Positions 1 to 7,026 of a DNA stretch of 33,305 nucleotides are shown here, piece by piece; the stretch's first letter is position 1; each line of letters begins with the position of its first letter. The position numbers and the translations under genes are program-made. Below the pieces are notes generated by a model. The model did no database searches and had not been told where the DNA came from. It saw nothing but the letters and a program-made list of their open reading frames with translations. The DNA is from Hyella patelloides LEGE 07179 (lineage in GTDB: Bacteria > Cyanobacteriota > Cyanobacteriia > Cyanobacteriales > Xenococcaceae). Location of the stretch: the NCBI RefSeq assembly GCF_900659865.1, contig NZ_LR213816.1:1-33305 (forward strand), written 5' to 3'.

Positions 1-530
1 TACTTAATTGAACATTCTCTGATTTCCTTTTTGGCAATTACGCCTCATCCTACCCGTATTCGGGGTTTAAACTCTCGTCCGTCTACTTGGGGTTCGACTG
101 TTTTCCAAGACCCGATATACGTTTTTATTTGTTCCGTTCGTTAGATTGTTGTGATGACTTAGGGCGATTCAATTTGCCTATCAAAATCTCTTGAGAGTGC
201 AGCTACCAATACAAAATGCTGCGAGACTTCCTTTGATGATGTCGGTATTGGTTGTTCAAGCTACCGCATTCCTATAAGACACTTTTCTAGAATCTGTTTA
301 CCCATATCATCTCCCCATTAGCGTCAGTGCGGCTACTTGTTTTGCCTCTGATTACGCCCTGCTGCACGCTTTCATCTGTAGGATTCCGAGCCTACTCGTG
401 AGTGCCAGATAGGGAGTCAATCGCTCTCTTCGATGGTAGGGTTTTCACCTACATCCAATGAACAGTTCCAGTTATACTTTATGTTCATAACTGGGGTGGC
501 TCTACCTCTGTAGTCTCTACAGTCTCGCAC
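1..530 (-). mobile_element. Group II intron, 5' RNA domains (partial)
   Basis: Read on the minus strand, this stretch looks like the 5' ribozyme part of a bacterial group II intron. It starts with GTGCG at 530 and continues through structured, non-coding, stop-rich sequence to the window edge. The reverse transcriptase ORF of domain IV would lie beyond position 1. A candidate EBS1 (231-238, CATCAAAG on the minus strand) can pair over six consecutive bases plus one wobble with the exon bases just upstream of the intron start (531-538), as IBS1-EBS1 pairing requires. The general run of conserved-looking text resembles cyanobacterial introns I remember, but this is recall and not an alignment. 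No domain V is visible because the 3' part lies outside the window. Confidence 0.65.
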
Positions 531-540
531 CATCAACAAA

Positions 541-634
541 TCGCACTATATTCGAGTACAAACATTTGACACTGACAACTTGAGTATCAAAATCTATAAT
601 ATCATATAAAGCCGTCCTAAAAGGACGGGGCTTG
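541..634 (-). mobile_element. End of an IS200/IS605-type element (interrupted)
   Basis: A GC-rich hairpin (CCGTCCT at 612-618 pairing with AGGACGG at 622-628, extended by AAG/CTT outside two bulged G) sits in AT-rich sequence. This is typical of the subterminal hairpins of IS200/IS605-family (TnpB or IscB) elements. The adjoining bases at about 568-590 resemble the segment that often lies between such a hairpin and the ORF in cyanobacterial copies. No transposase or TnpB reading frame is visible. The element body would continue to the left on the minus strand but is broken at 530 by the group II intron. The exact family and the other end cannot be decided from this window. Confidence 0.45.
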
Positions 635-712
635 TATCCCATTGTTTTCGGTCATTTATCCCAACACAAACATGAATCTTTTAGGATAGAAAAAACATTT
701 CCAAAAATTTTG

Positions 713-1030
713 ATGCCAAGTCTTACCCAGAATTTAACTCATATAGGGGCTGGTTTTCGCGCTCTTTCAGACCCTTTAAGGTTGCAAATCATTGAATTGC
801 TGAGTTCTCAAGAACTATGTGTGTGTGAACTATGCGAAAAACTAGACGTGAATCAGTCCAAGTTATCTTTTCATCTTAAAAACCTCAAAGAAGCTGATTT
901 GGTGTATTCTCGCCAAGAAGGTCGTTGGATGTACTACAGTCTTAATTTGTCTCAATTTGTAGTTTTAGAACAGTATTTAGCTGATTTTCGACATTTGGAG
1001 GCAATTTTACCAGGGAGAAACTGTGATTAA
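713..1030 (+). CDS. arsR: ArsR-family As(III)-responsive repressor
   Basis: A winged-helix transcriptional repressor of about 105 residues that releases DNA when it binds trivalent arsenic. The metal motif ELCVCELC carries three cysteines (C36, C38, C41), matching the CVC-D/E-LC site of classical arsenite-sensing ArsR proteins. It is followed by the recognition helix (VNQSKLSFHLKNLKEADLV) and the wing (RQEGRWMYYSL). The frame is open upstream to a TTG at 632, but that start lies inside the IS end and would add 27 residues unlike the family, so the ATG at 713 is preferred. No strong ribosome-binding site precedes it. The gene lies upstream of acr3, arsH and arsC on the same strand and probably controls them. 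Its original promoter may have been replaced by the mobile DNA upstream. Confidence 0.92.
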   Translation: MPSLTQNLTHIGAGFRALSDPLRLQIIELLSSQELCVCELCEKLDVNQSKLSFHLKNLKEADLVYSRQEGRWMYYSLNLSQFVVLEQYLADFRHLEAILPGRNCD

Positions 1031-1087
1031 CTAATTATCCCGCTTTGGGCAGAAGGCAAAAGGTTTACCAAAAAAAAGAACTTTTTT

Positions 1088-1138
1088 TTGATATGTTATC
1101 AAAAAAATTTGATACATCAAGATTATTTGATGTAATAT
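1088..1138 (+). promoter_or_regulatory. acr3 promoter with clustered ArsR-type operators
   Basis: Alternating TTGAT and ATCAA half-sites form three overlapping inverted repeats: TTGATA-tgt-TATCAA (1088-1102), TATCAAA-4-TTTGATA (1097-1114) and ACATCAA-6-TTGATGT (1114-1133). A sigma70-like promoter overlaps them, with -35 TTGATA at 1109-1114, an 18-base spacer and -10 TAATAT at 1133-1138. Occupancy would block RNA polymerase, as expected for ArsR. Direct binding is inferred from the layout and the neighbouring arsR. Confidence 0.7.
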
Positions 1139-1287
1139 AGAATCGTTGCTGATACCAAATTAATTAGTGATTGCAATCGATTGATGTCTGGTTATCCGAG
1201 AATTGTCGTTAGCTCTCACAATATTTTTCGCATTTTTTTTTATATTGATGCGAGTTTCAGTGCAGCATATTAATTTCTGATAGCATT

Positions 1288-2442
1288 ATGAGTTTAGAAA
1301 GTCCATCTATTAACGCCAAAGCGGTCAAAGCTGGCAGTCAGCTTAGTTTCTTTGAGAAATATCTTACTCTGTGGGTGGCTCTGTGTATTGCTGCGGGGAT
1401 TGCTTTGGGAAGAATCTTTCCTGGGATAGCTCAAACTTTAGATGGGATGAGTATTTATAACGTTTCGATTCCGATCGCAATTTGCCTGTTTTTTATGATG
1501 TATCCCATCATGGTTAAAATTGACTTTTCGCAATCAGTCCAAGCCGTGCGATCGCCGAAACCTGTATTTTTAACTTTGGTAATTAACTGGCTAATTAAGC
1601 CTTTCACAATGGTGGTGTTTGCCCAGTTTTTTCTGGGTTGGTTATTTCAATCTTGGTTATCGGAAACGGAAGTAATTAGGGGTGTCGAAGTCACATTAGC
1701 CAACTCTTACATTGCAGGGGCGATTTTACTGGGTATAGCTCCTTGTACGGCAATGGTATTGATGTGGGGCTATCTTTCTTACAGTAACCAAGGACATACT
1801 TTGGTAATGGTAGCGGTTAACTCTTTGGCAATGCTGTTTCTCTATGCACCATTGGGAAAATTATTACTCGCAGCTAATAATCTCTCTGTACCTTGGGAAA
1901 CTATTGTGTTGTCGGTTTTAATTTATGTTGGTTTACCCTTAATCGCGGGGATATTCAGCCGTTACTGGATTTTCCGCTACAAAGGAAGACGTTGGTTTGA
2001 AGAGAAGTTTTTAGAATATCTTTCCCCAATTGCGATCGCCTCTTTACTTTTTACTTTAGTACTGATGTTTGCCTTTAAAGGAGAACTCATTGTTAACAAT
2101 CCTCTACACATACTCCTAATTGCAGTTCCCTTATTTTTGCAAACTAACTTTATTTTCTTCATTACCTATGTAGCAGCCCTCAAACTGGGCTTAGATTATG
2201 AAGATGCAGCCCCCGCAGCCTTAATTGGTGCAAGTAATCATTTTGAAGTGGCGATCGCTACAGCCGTTATTTTATTCGGTTTAAATTCTGGTGCAGCTTT
2301 AGCGACAGTAGTTGGGGTATTGATTGAAGTTCCAGTAATGTTAGTGCTGGTGGAATTTTGCAAGCGCACGGCTAATTGGTTTCCCAGACATCCCGAAAAA
2401 GCAACTTTACTCGATCCTCGTTGTATGAGTCCCTATAGATAA
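1288..2442 (+). CDS. acr3: ACR3-family arsenite efflux permease
   Basis: A 384-residue inner-membrane carrier with about ten hydrophobic segments that exports As(OH)3 from the cytoplasm. Family marks include the [12 protein letters not shown] segment near residues 41-52, the [19 protein letters not shown] helix around 62-80, and the conserved cysteine C153 in [16 protein letters not shown], which is essential in characterised Acr3 proteins. Length agrees with bacterial and yeast family members. It is the first gene after the ArsR-type operator cluster, about 150 bases downstream of the predicted -10 element, and arsH follows after 71 bases. Cyanobacterial databases often label this gene arsB, but the sequence is of the Acr3 type and not the E. 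coli ArsB type. Confidence 0.95.
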   Translation: MSLESPSINAKAVKAGSQLSFFEKYLTLWVALCIAAGIALGRIFPGIAQTLDGMSIYNVSIPIAICLFFMMYPIMVKIDFSQSVQAVRSPKPVFLTLVINWLIKPFTMVVFAQFFLGWLFQSWLSETEVIRGVEVTLANSYIAGAILLGIAPCTAMVLMWGYLSYSNQGHTLVMVAVNSLAMLFLYAPLGKLLLAANNLSVPWETIVLSVLIYVGLPLIAGIFSRYWIFRYKGRRWFEEKFLEYLSPIAIASLLFTLVLMFAFKGELIVNNPLHILLIAVPLFLQTNFIFFITYVAALKLGLDYEDAAPAALIGASNHFEVAIATAVILFGLNSGAALATVVGVLIEVPVMLVLVEFCKRTANWFPRHPEKATLLDPRCMSPYR

Positions 2443-2513
2443 GTCGAGATAATTTTTATTCTGTTTTAATTGTGTTGTCTCAATCAAATTAAAGAATCAA
2501 TCTCAATAAATTA

Positions 2514-3137
2514 ATGTCCAATTTAGCTCATCCACCAAGAATTTTGTTTTTATATGGCTCATTACGAGAGCGTTCTTATAGTCGTCTTTTAGCAGAAGAA
2601 GCAGCCCGAATTATCACAGATATGGGAGCAGAAGTTAAATTTTTTCATCCCCACGAACTACCACTACGGGGACAAGTAGCAGAAACTCATCCCAAAGTGC
2701 AGGAGTTAAGAGAATTAAGCCAATGGTCAGAAGGTCAAGTGTGGTCTTCTCCAGAGATGCACGGTAATGTTACGGGTATTCTGAAAAACCAAATTGACTG
2801 GATACCTCTAGCTATTGGTTCGGTAAGACCAACTCAGGGTAAAACTCTAGCCGTGATGCAGGTTAGTGGTGGTTCGCAATCTTTTAATGCGGTTAATACC
2901 CTGAGAATTTTAGGGCGGTGGATGCGGATGTTTACTGTTCCCAATCAATCTTCTGTAGCCAAAGCCTATCAAGAGTTTAACGAAGACGGCACAATGAAAG
3001 ATTCTGCTTATAGAGACAGAGTAGTAGATGTTATGGAGGAACTATACAAATTTACCTTATTACTGCGAGACAAGATTGATTATTTGACCGACCGTTATAG
3101 CGAACGTAAAGCTCAAGAACAAATTGTAAGTAAATAA
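2514..3137 (+). CDS. arsH: ArsH, NADPH-dependent FMN reductase
   Basis: A 207-residue flavodoxin-like flavoprotein. The FMN phosphate loop [12 protein letters not shown] lies near residues 16-27. The blocks [20 protein letters not shown] and [20 protein letters not shown] are diagnostic of ArsH. Known ArsH proteins reduce quinones, azo dyes, chromate or Fe(III), or oxidise trivalent organoarsenicals. Which activity matters here cannot be read from the sequence. The gene lies between acr3 and arsC with short gaps (71 and 18 bases), so co-transcription and ArsR control are likely. This is the same order as the acr3-arsH-arsC operon known from Synechocystis. Confidence 0.94.
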   Translation: MSNLAHPPRILFLYGSLRERSYSRLLAEEAARIITDMGAEVKFFHPHELPLRGQVAETHPKVQELRELSQWSEGQVWSSPEMHGNVTGILKNQIDWIPLAIGSVRPTQGKTLAVMQVSGGSQSFNAVNTLRILGRWMRMFTVPNQSSVAKAYQEFNEDGTMKDSAYRDRVVDVMEELYKFTLLLRDKIDYLTDRYSERKAQEQIVSK

Positions 3138-3155
3138 TTTCAGTGACAAAAAAAG

Positions 3156-3551
3156 ATGAAAAAAGTGATGTTTGTTTGTAGAAGAAACTCCTGTCGTTCT
3201 CAAATGGCGGAAGGTTTGGCCAAAACACTGGGAAAAGGCAAAATTAATGTCACATCTTCTGGTTTAGAAGCCAGTCGAGTACATCCCACAGCAGTAAAAG
3301 TCATGTCAGAAATTGGAATTGATATTAGTAATCAAACTTCTGACTCTTTGAGCGATTTTAAGGCTGATGATTATGATGTGGTAATTTCTATGTGTGGTTG
3401 CGGAACTAGTTTACCCTCTGAATGGGTAACACAAGAAGTATTTGAAGATTGGGAATTAGATGACCCTGATGGGCAACCCATAGAGACGTTTCACCGTGTT
3501 AGAGATGAAATCAAAGAGCAAGTAGCTAAACTCATAGATCGACTTAGCTAG
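3156..3551 (+). CDS. arsC: Arsenate reductase ArsC (cyanobacterial hybrid type)
   Basis: A 131-residue reductase of the low-molecular-weight phosphatase fold that converts arsenate to arsenite for export by Acr3. The P-loop CRRNSCR starts at C8 and ends at R14 (CX5R). C80 and C82 lie in SMCGCG. This C8/C80/C82 arrangement matches the Synechocystis enzyme, which combines the thioredoxin-family fold with glutaredoxin/glutathione coupling. The catalytic-loop Asp is probably in the DWELDDPDG segment. It is the last gene of the arsenic cluster, 18 bases after arsH. The next gene, mntP, is convergent. Confidence 0.95.
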   Translation: MKKVMFVCRRNSCRSQMAEGLAKTLGKGKINVTSSGLEASRVHPTAVKVMSEIGIDISNQTSDSLSDFKADDYDVVISMCGCGTSLPSEWVTQEVFEDWELDDPDGQPIETFHRVRDEIKEQVAKLIDRLS

Positions 3552-3681
3552 CGTTTAGAGATTTGAAGTTCCTATTTCTATTAAAGTAGTTTTACTGAAT
3601 ACCGAAAGAGCGATCGCTTTTTGAGAACGTCATCGGTTAAAAAATCAAGGCTATTAATATGTTTATTGTATTGATACTAAT

Positions 3682-4242
3682 TTAGGCAGTTAAATGTTCA
3701 AATAATATTTTGCTGCCGATAAATATCAAAATTAATCCACCCATAATTTCAATTTTATTATTAAATTTATCGCCAATTTTATGACCAATAAACACACCTA
3801 TAAACGACAAACAAAAAGTAATTATACCAATTAAACTTGCTGCTAAAATAATGGAACTTTTCAGTAAAGATAATCCTAAACCAGCAGCCAAAGCATCGAT
3901 GCTAGTTGCGATCGCCAAGATTAAGAGAGTATAAGAATCTAGGGGATTAAATTGTTCTCTTTCGCTTTCTAACTGGCATGATTCATAAATCATCTTTACT
4001 CCAATAAAGCTCAATAACCCAAAGGCAATCCAATGGTCAAATTCAGCAATAAGATGATTAAAATTAATCCCTGCTCCCCAACCAATTAAAGGCATCAAAC
4101 ATTGAAAACCACCAAAAAATAAAGCAATCTTTAGTGCTTTATTAATTTTAATTCTCTGTATTAGCAAACCACTTGTAAGAGAAACAGCAAAAGCATCTGC
4201 TGCTAACCCTAAAGCCAAAAAAATTGTTGAAGTTGAATTCAT
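3682..4242 (-). CDS. mntP: MntP-type Mn2+ efflux pump
   Basis: A 186-residue inner-membrane protein with six predicted helices arranged as two homologous halves. Each half carries a conserved acidic motif: LAADAFAVSL with D16 and SIDALAAG with D116. These correspond to the functionally important Asp residues of E. coli MntP. The family exports Mn2+ and protects against manganese excess, which matters in cyanobacteria that hold large Mn pools for photosystem II. I see no yybP-ykoY (Mn2+) riboswitch in the 184 bases upstream. An 18-base inverted repeat at 4342-4359 in the divergent spacer might be an operator. The gene is monocistronic and convergent with arsC. Confidence 0.9.
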   Translation of the reverse strand: MNSTSTIFLALGLAADAFAVSLTSGLLIQRIKINKALKIALFFGGFQCLMPLIGWGAGINFNHLIAEFDHWIAFGLLSFIGVKMIYESCQLESEREQFNPLDSYTLLILAIATSIDALAAGLGLSLLKSSIILAASLIGIITFCLSFIGVFIGHKIGDKFNNKIEIMGGLILIFIGSKILFEHLTA

Positions 4243-4341
4243 TAATTAGAATTTAAAGTGTTTAAATAATCTTAAATTATTGGTTATTATAGTTGTTTTA
4301 ACTGGCTTTGTTTTATCATAATTATTTCATTTTTAAATCAT

Positions 4342-4359
4342 TGTCATCGATTGATGACA
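4342..4359. promoter_or_regulatory. Inverted repeat in mntP / phosphatase spacer
   Basis: TGTCATC and GATGACA form a perfect 7-base inverted repeat separated by GATT. It lies 100 bases upstream of mntP and 68 bases upstream of the divergent phosphatase gene, so it could be an operator for either. No factor can be assigned. Confidence 0.35.
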
Positions 4360-4426
4360 TTTAATAGAAAACCGTGCAAAAACTATGTGCTTGAGATAGA
4401 AAATGACTCTCGTGGAGAATATATAG

Positions 4427-4885
4427 ATGTCAGTCCAAGTGATCTATCCTGATGATGTTTGGTGGCTCGTGCCAGAAAAATTAGCAGGAATGTCTCGCCC
4501 ACCGTTAGAAGATTTACCCCAACTCTATCAAGCAGGGATGCGGGGTATTGTCTCTGTTATGGATGAGCCTTCGGGTATCGAAGAGTATAAAAAGGAAGGA
4601 TTTCAAGCTCTTTGGTTGCCCATTACAGGAGGCAAACCACCAACTGTAGAACAGGTCAAACAGTTCGTTCAATTTGCCGAACCACTAATAGAGAACAATC
4701 GACCAGTAGTAGTTCACTGTACTAGTGGCAACCGCAGAACGGGAACTCTACTTGCTGCTTATTTGATTGCTAAAGGAGAAAATCTAGAAAAAGCGATCGC
4801 CTTAGTTCAAGAAGTACGTCCTACAGCAGAATTAAGAGATGTTCAAAAGCAATTTTTATTTGATTTACCACAGCTATTAAACTAA
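4427..4885 (+). CDS. Dual-specificity/tyrosine phosphatase-like protein
   Basis: A 152-residue cytosolic protein with the signature loop HCTSGNRRTG. The nucleophile is C98 and the phosphate-binding arginine R104 (CX5R), followed by the GTLLAAYLIAKG helix. The upstream Asp in SVMDEPSG is a possible general acid. Length suits a stand-alone cysteine phosphatase of the dual-specificity group. Substrates may be phosphoproteins, phosphoinositide-like compounds or small molecules; nothing in the context decides. It is divergent from mntP, and a bidirectional hairpin terminator follows it at 4911-4945. Confidence 0.85.
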   Translation: MSVQVIYPDDVWWLVPEKLAGMSRPPLEDLPQLYQAGMRGIVSVMDEPSGIEEYKKEGFQALWLPITGGKPPTVEQVKQFVQFAEPLIENNRPVVVHCTSGNRRTGTLLAAYLIAKGENLEKAIALVQEVRPTAELRDVQKQFLFDLPQLLN

Positions 4886-4910
4886 CAAAACTCAATCTTA
4901 TCAAACCAAA

Positions 4911-4945
4911 AAACACCGACTTCTTATGAAAAAATATCGGTGTTT
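4911..4945. terminator. Bidirectional hairpin terminator
   Basis: AAACACCGA (4911-4919) pairs exactly with TCGGTGTTT (4937-4945), with A-rich sequence before it and CAATTTTT after it. It sits between two convergent genes ending at 4885 and 4985, where a shared intrinsic terminator is expected. Confidence 0.75.
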
Positions 4946-4984
4946 CAATTTTTAACTATCTAACACTGATAAATATTCAATGAT

Positions 4985-5494
4985 TTAGGCTGCTAAGACA
5001 AAATCAACTTCATCTGTACCGCCAGTATTTCCTTGTCCTGAAACAATTTGTTCGCCATTAACATCCACCGCGAAAGAAGTGCCATTTAATTTGAGATTAT
5101 AATCGGTGTTATCTCCTGTATAGCCTACACTGGCCACCATCTCGCGACCTGCATCAGTGTATTTAAAAGCGAGCATTTGGTTCTTATTCTGCTTATTATC
5201 CCTTGCCCAAATTACCATGTATTGCTCGTCTTGATATTCAAACACTTTGGGTGAACGAGTAGGAGTATAACGTCCTGGATCGCCAAAGCTTTTATCCAAA
5301 AAGTCTTGAACAGATTCTGGTTCTACTGTAGCGTAAGCTACTTCATCGGGTGCAGTTGCTTCGGCATCACCTTCTGCTTCGTCAACCACTTCTTCTTTGC
5401 CACGATTTCTAAAATAGTCTACTGCTTTTTTGGTACCGATCGCACCAACAGCAGCCACTCCAGCACCAATTAAAATATTACGTAATTTGCTCAT
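4985..5494 (-). CDS. Hypothetical protein with N-terminal membrane segment
   Basis: A 169-residue protein that I do not recognise. Residues 6-20 (NILIGAGVAAVGAIG) form a short hydrophobic stretch that could anchor the protein or act as an uncleaved signal. A basic patch follows (KKAVDYFRNRGK), then an acidic linker rich in Glu, Asp and Ala (about 33-60), and a C-terminal domain with alternating polar and hydrophobic residues that suggests beta strands (YMVIWARDNK, MLAFKYTDAG, FAVDVNGEQIVSGQG). A 22-base perfect palindrome lies 33-54 bases upstream of the start and could regulate it. The gene is convergent with the phosphatase gene. A surface or stress role is possible but unproven. Confidence 0.75.
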   Translation of the reverse strand: MSKLRNILIGAGVAAVGAIGTKKAVDYFRNRGKEEVVDEAEGDAEATAPDEVAYATVEPESVQDFLDKSFGDPGRYTPTRSPKVFEYQDEQYMVIWARDNKQNKNQMLAFKYTDAGREMVASVGYTGDNTDYNLKLNGTSFAVDVNGEQIVSGQGNTGGTDEVDFVLAA

Positions 5495-5526
5495 GTTTGT
5501 TTTGCTAAATTTAATTCCACAATATA

Positions 5527-5548
5527 TATATCAGATATATCTGATATA
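5527..5548. promoter_or_regulatory. 22-bp perfect palindrome upstream of hypothetical gene
   Basis: The 22 bases are fully self-complementary, centred on the AGATATATCT core, and end 33 bases upstream of the start codon at 5494. The length and position suit the binding site of a dimeric repressor. AT-rich sequence raises the chance of such a palindrome, so confidence is moderate. Confidence 0.35.
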
Positions 5549-5607
5549 CCAGTTAAACCTGAATTTGTACTATACAAAAGTTATTTTGCGTTTTTTTTAA
5601 GATATTG

Positions 5608-6852
5608 TTAGTGGTTGGCTCGGTGACTTGATTGAGATAGCTTTTTCAAGCTGGCGATCGCATATAGCTGAACCATTTTAGTTTCATCCTGTGCCAACTG
5701 TTCCAAGATATCTTGGGCTTCCAATGCTTGTAATTCTCCCAAAGCCGTAGCTAAAGCTTTTCTGCACTCAAAATTGATTGGTGAAGATGATGAAGAGTGC
5801 CAAAATTCTTTTAAGATACTGATTGCTTGGGGCTTTAATTCTGAGAGGGTAATTCTGCCCAAAACAGTAATAATTTCTTGACAAACTAAATTACTTTCTG
5901 TGGTGATGGCTTCTTGTAGATAATCTAGAGCCGAACTGATGTTACTCCAAGCTAAAGCTTTTACTAAATCTAATTTTAAACTTGAAGGTGTGTTTGGCGA
6001 TCGCAAAGCTTCATTCAAAGCCTGATTTGCCAATTCGTCGCTCATTCTTCCCAAAGAGATTGCTGCTTGACGACAGACATCTGGATTCAAATCGTATAGT
6101 AAGGGTTGTAAATGGGTTACTAACTTCAATTCTTGGCAAAGATCGGCACAAAAACCCAGAGCAATTACCGCTTCTTTTCTTACCATGCTGTTGGTATCTT
6201 TTAAGGCTTTAATCAAGATAGGAGAAATTTGCGGATCGTGAAAACTACCCAATGCTTCGACAGCTAATAGCCTAATTTCAGAATTTTCATCCTGGGTTAA
6301 TCCTCGTAAAGCAGGTAATACAGGGGAAAGACGAATATGAGCTAAGGATTTAGCAGCAGCTAGGCGGTAGTTTGGCTCTCGGAGCAAATTCGTTAAAGTT
6401 TCGATTGCAGGAGTGCCGATTGTGGCTAGACTTTTAGCTGCGATCGCAATTAAATCAGATTCCTGGGTATTTTGCAATAATTTTGCTAGAGCAATTACCA
6501 CTCTTTGTTCTGGGAAATGCCCTAAAATACGGGCTACAAACCACTTAGTCTCAGCATCTATAGCTTCATCGTCTATAAGAGTAATTAATGGTGCGATCGC
6601 ATAAGTTTTCATCAAAGGAAAAATCTTGGCAATATTCCATTTCTGTTGAAAGTCACCATCGATCAGGACTGCTATAGCTAATTCTAGAATTTGTTTTTTA
6701 ATCTCTTGCTCTGTCTGTTCAAAACTAGATTTTGTGGCAAAAACAGGTGATTGTTGTAAACAGCAATTAACTTCTAACCAATTGTGAACTGCTGCTTCTT
6801 TCTGAGCTTGATGGATAAATGCTGTCGTCTCTGTTATTTGTTTCGCTTTCAT
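5608..6852 (-). CDS. HEAT-repeat protein
   Basis: A 414-residue, largely helical repeat protein. From about residue 75 to the C-terminus it carries HEAT/PBS-lyase-type units with a recurring pattern such as ALxxLTNLLREPNYRLAAAKSLAHI, LPALRGLTQDENSEIRLLAVEALGSF and ISPILIKALKDTNSMVRKEA. The first 70 residues are helical but not repeat-like. HEAT arrays of this kind act as protein-binding scaffolds, and the bilin lyases CpcE/CpcF belong to the same superfamily. This protein is much longer than CpcE (274 residues here) and lacks its typical N-terminal ARYYAAWWLGKF block, so a lyase role is not supported. It is upstream of, and on the same strand as, the unknown gene at 4985-5494, with a 113-base gap. 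Confidence 0.8.
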   Translation of the reverse strand: MKAKQITETTAFIHQAQKEAAVHNWLEVNCCLQQSPVFATKSSFEQTEQEIKKQILELAIAVLIDGDFQQKWNIAKIFPLMKTYAIAPLITLIDDEAIDAETKWFVARILGHFPEQRVVIALAKLLQNTQESDLIAIAAKSLATIGTPAIETLTNLLREPNYRLAAAKSLAHIRLSPVLPALRGLTQDENSEIRLLAVEALGSFHDPQISPILIKALKDTNSMVRKEAVIALGFCADLCQELKLVTHLQPLLYDLNPDVCRQAAISLGRMSDELANQALNEALRSPNTPSSLKLDLVKALAWSNISSALDYLQEAITTESNLVCQEIITVLGRITLSELKPQAISILKEFWHSSSSSPINFECRKALATALGELQALEAQDILEQLAQDETKMVQLYAIASLKKLSQSSHRANH

Positions 6853-7026
6853 TGTGCGATCGCTATCCTTAAGTTTGTTTTACCTTGCCAATAAAGCCCA
6901 TTCAATCTTAAGTTTTGACAAATTGACAGCCTTAACGCAAGTTTTTTATGCTTAAAACACATGGATATGATGCATTTAACTCATTCTATTCTAGAAAAAT
7001 ATCACTTTCAATCAACGATTAATTAC

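Noticed and set aside
632-712. N-terminal extension of ArsR from a TTG at 632
   Set aside because: It would start inside the IS end hairpin and adds residues with no match to ArsR proteins; the ATG at 713 gives the family length.
1977-2162. Minus-strand 61-residue frame within acr3
   Set aside because: It lies entirely inside a clear permease gene on the other strand.
4243-4426. Manganese (yybP-ykoY) riboswitch upstream of mntP
   Set aside because: The spacer is AT-rich and lacks the conserved GGGGAGUA-type words of that riboswitch.
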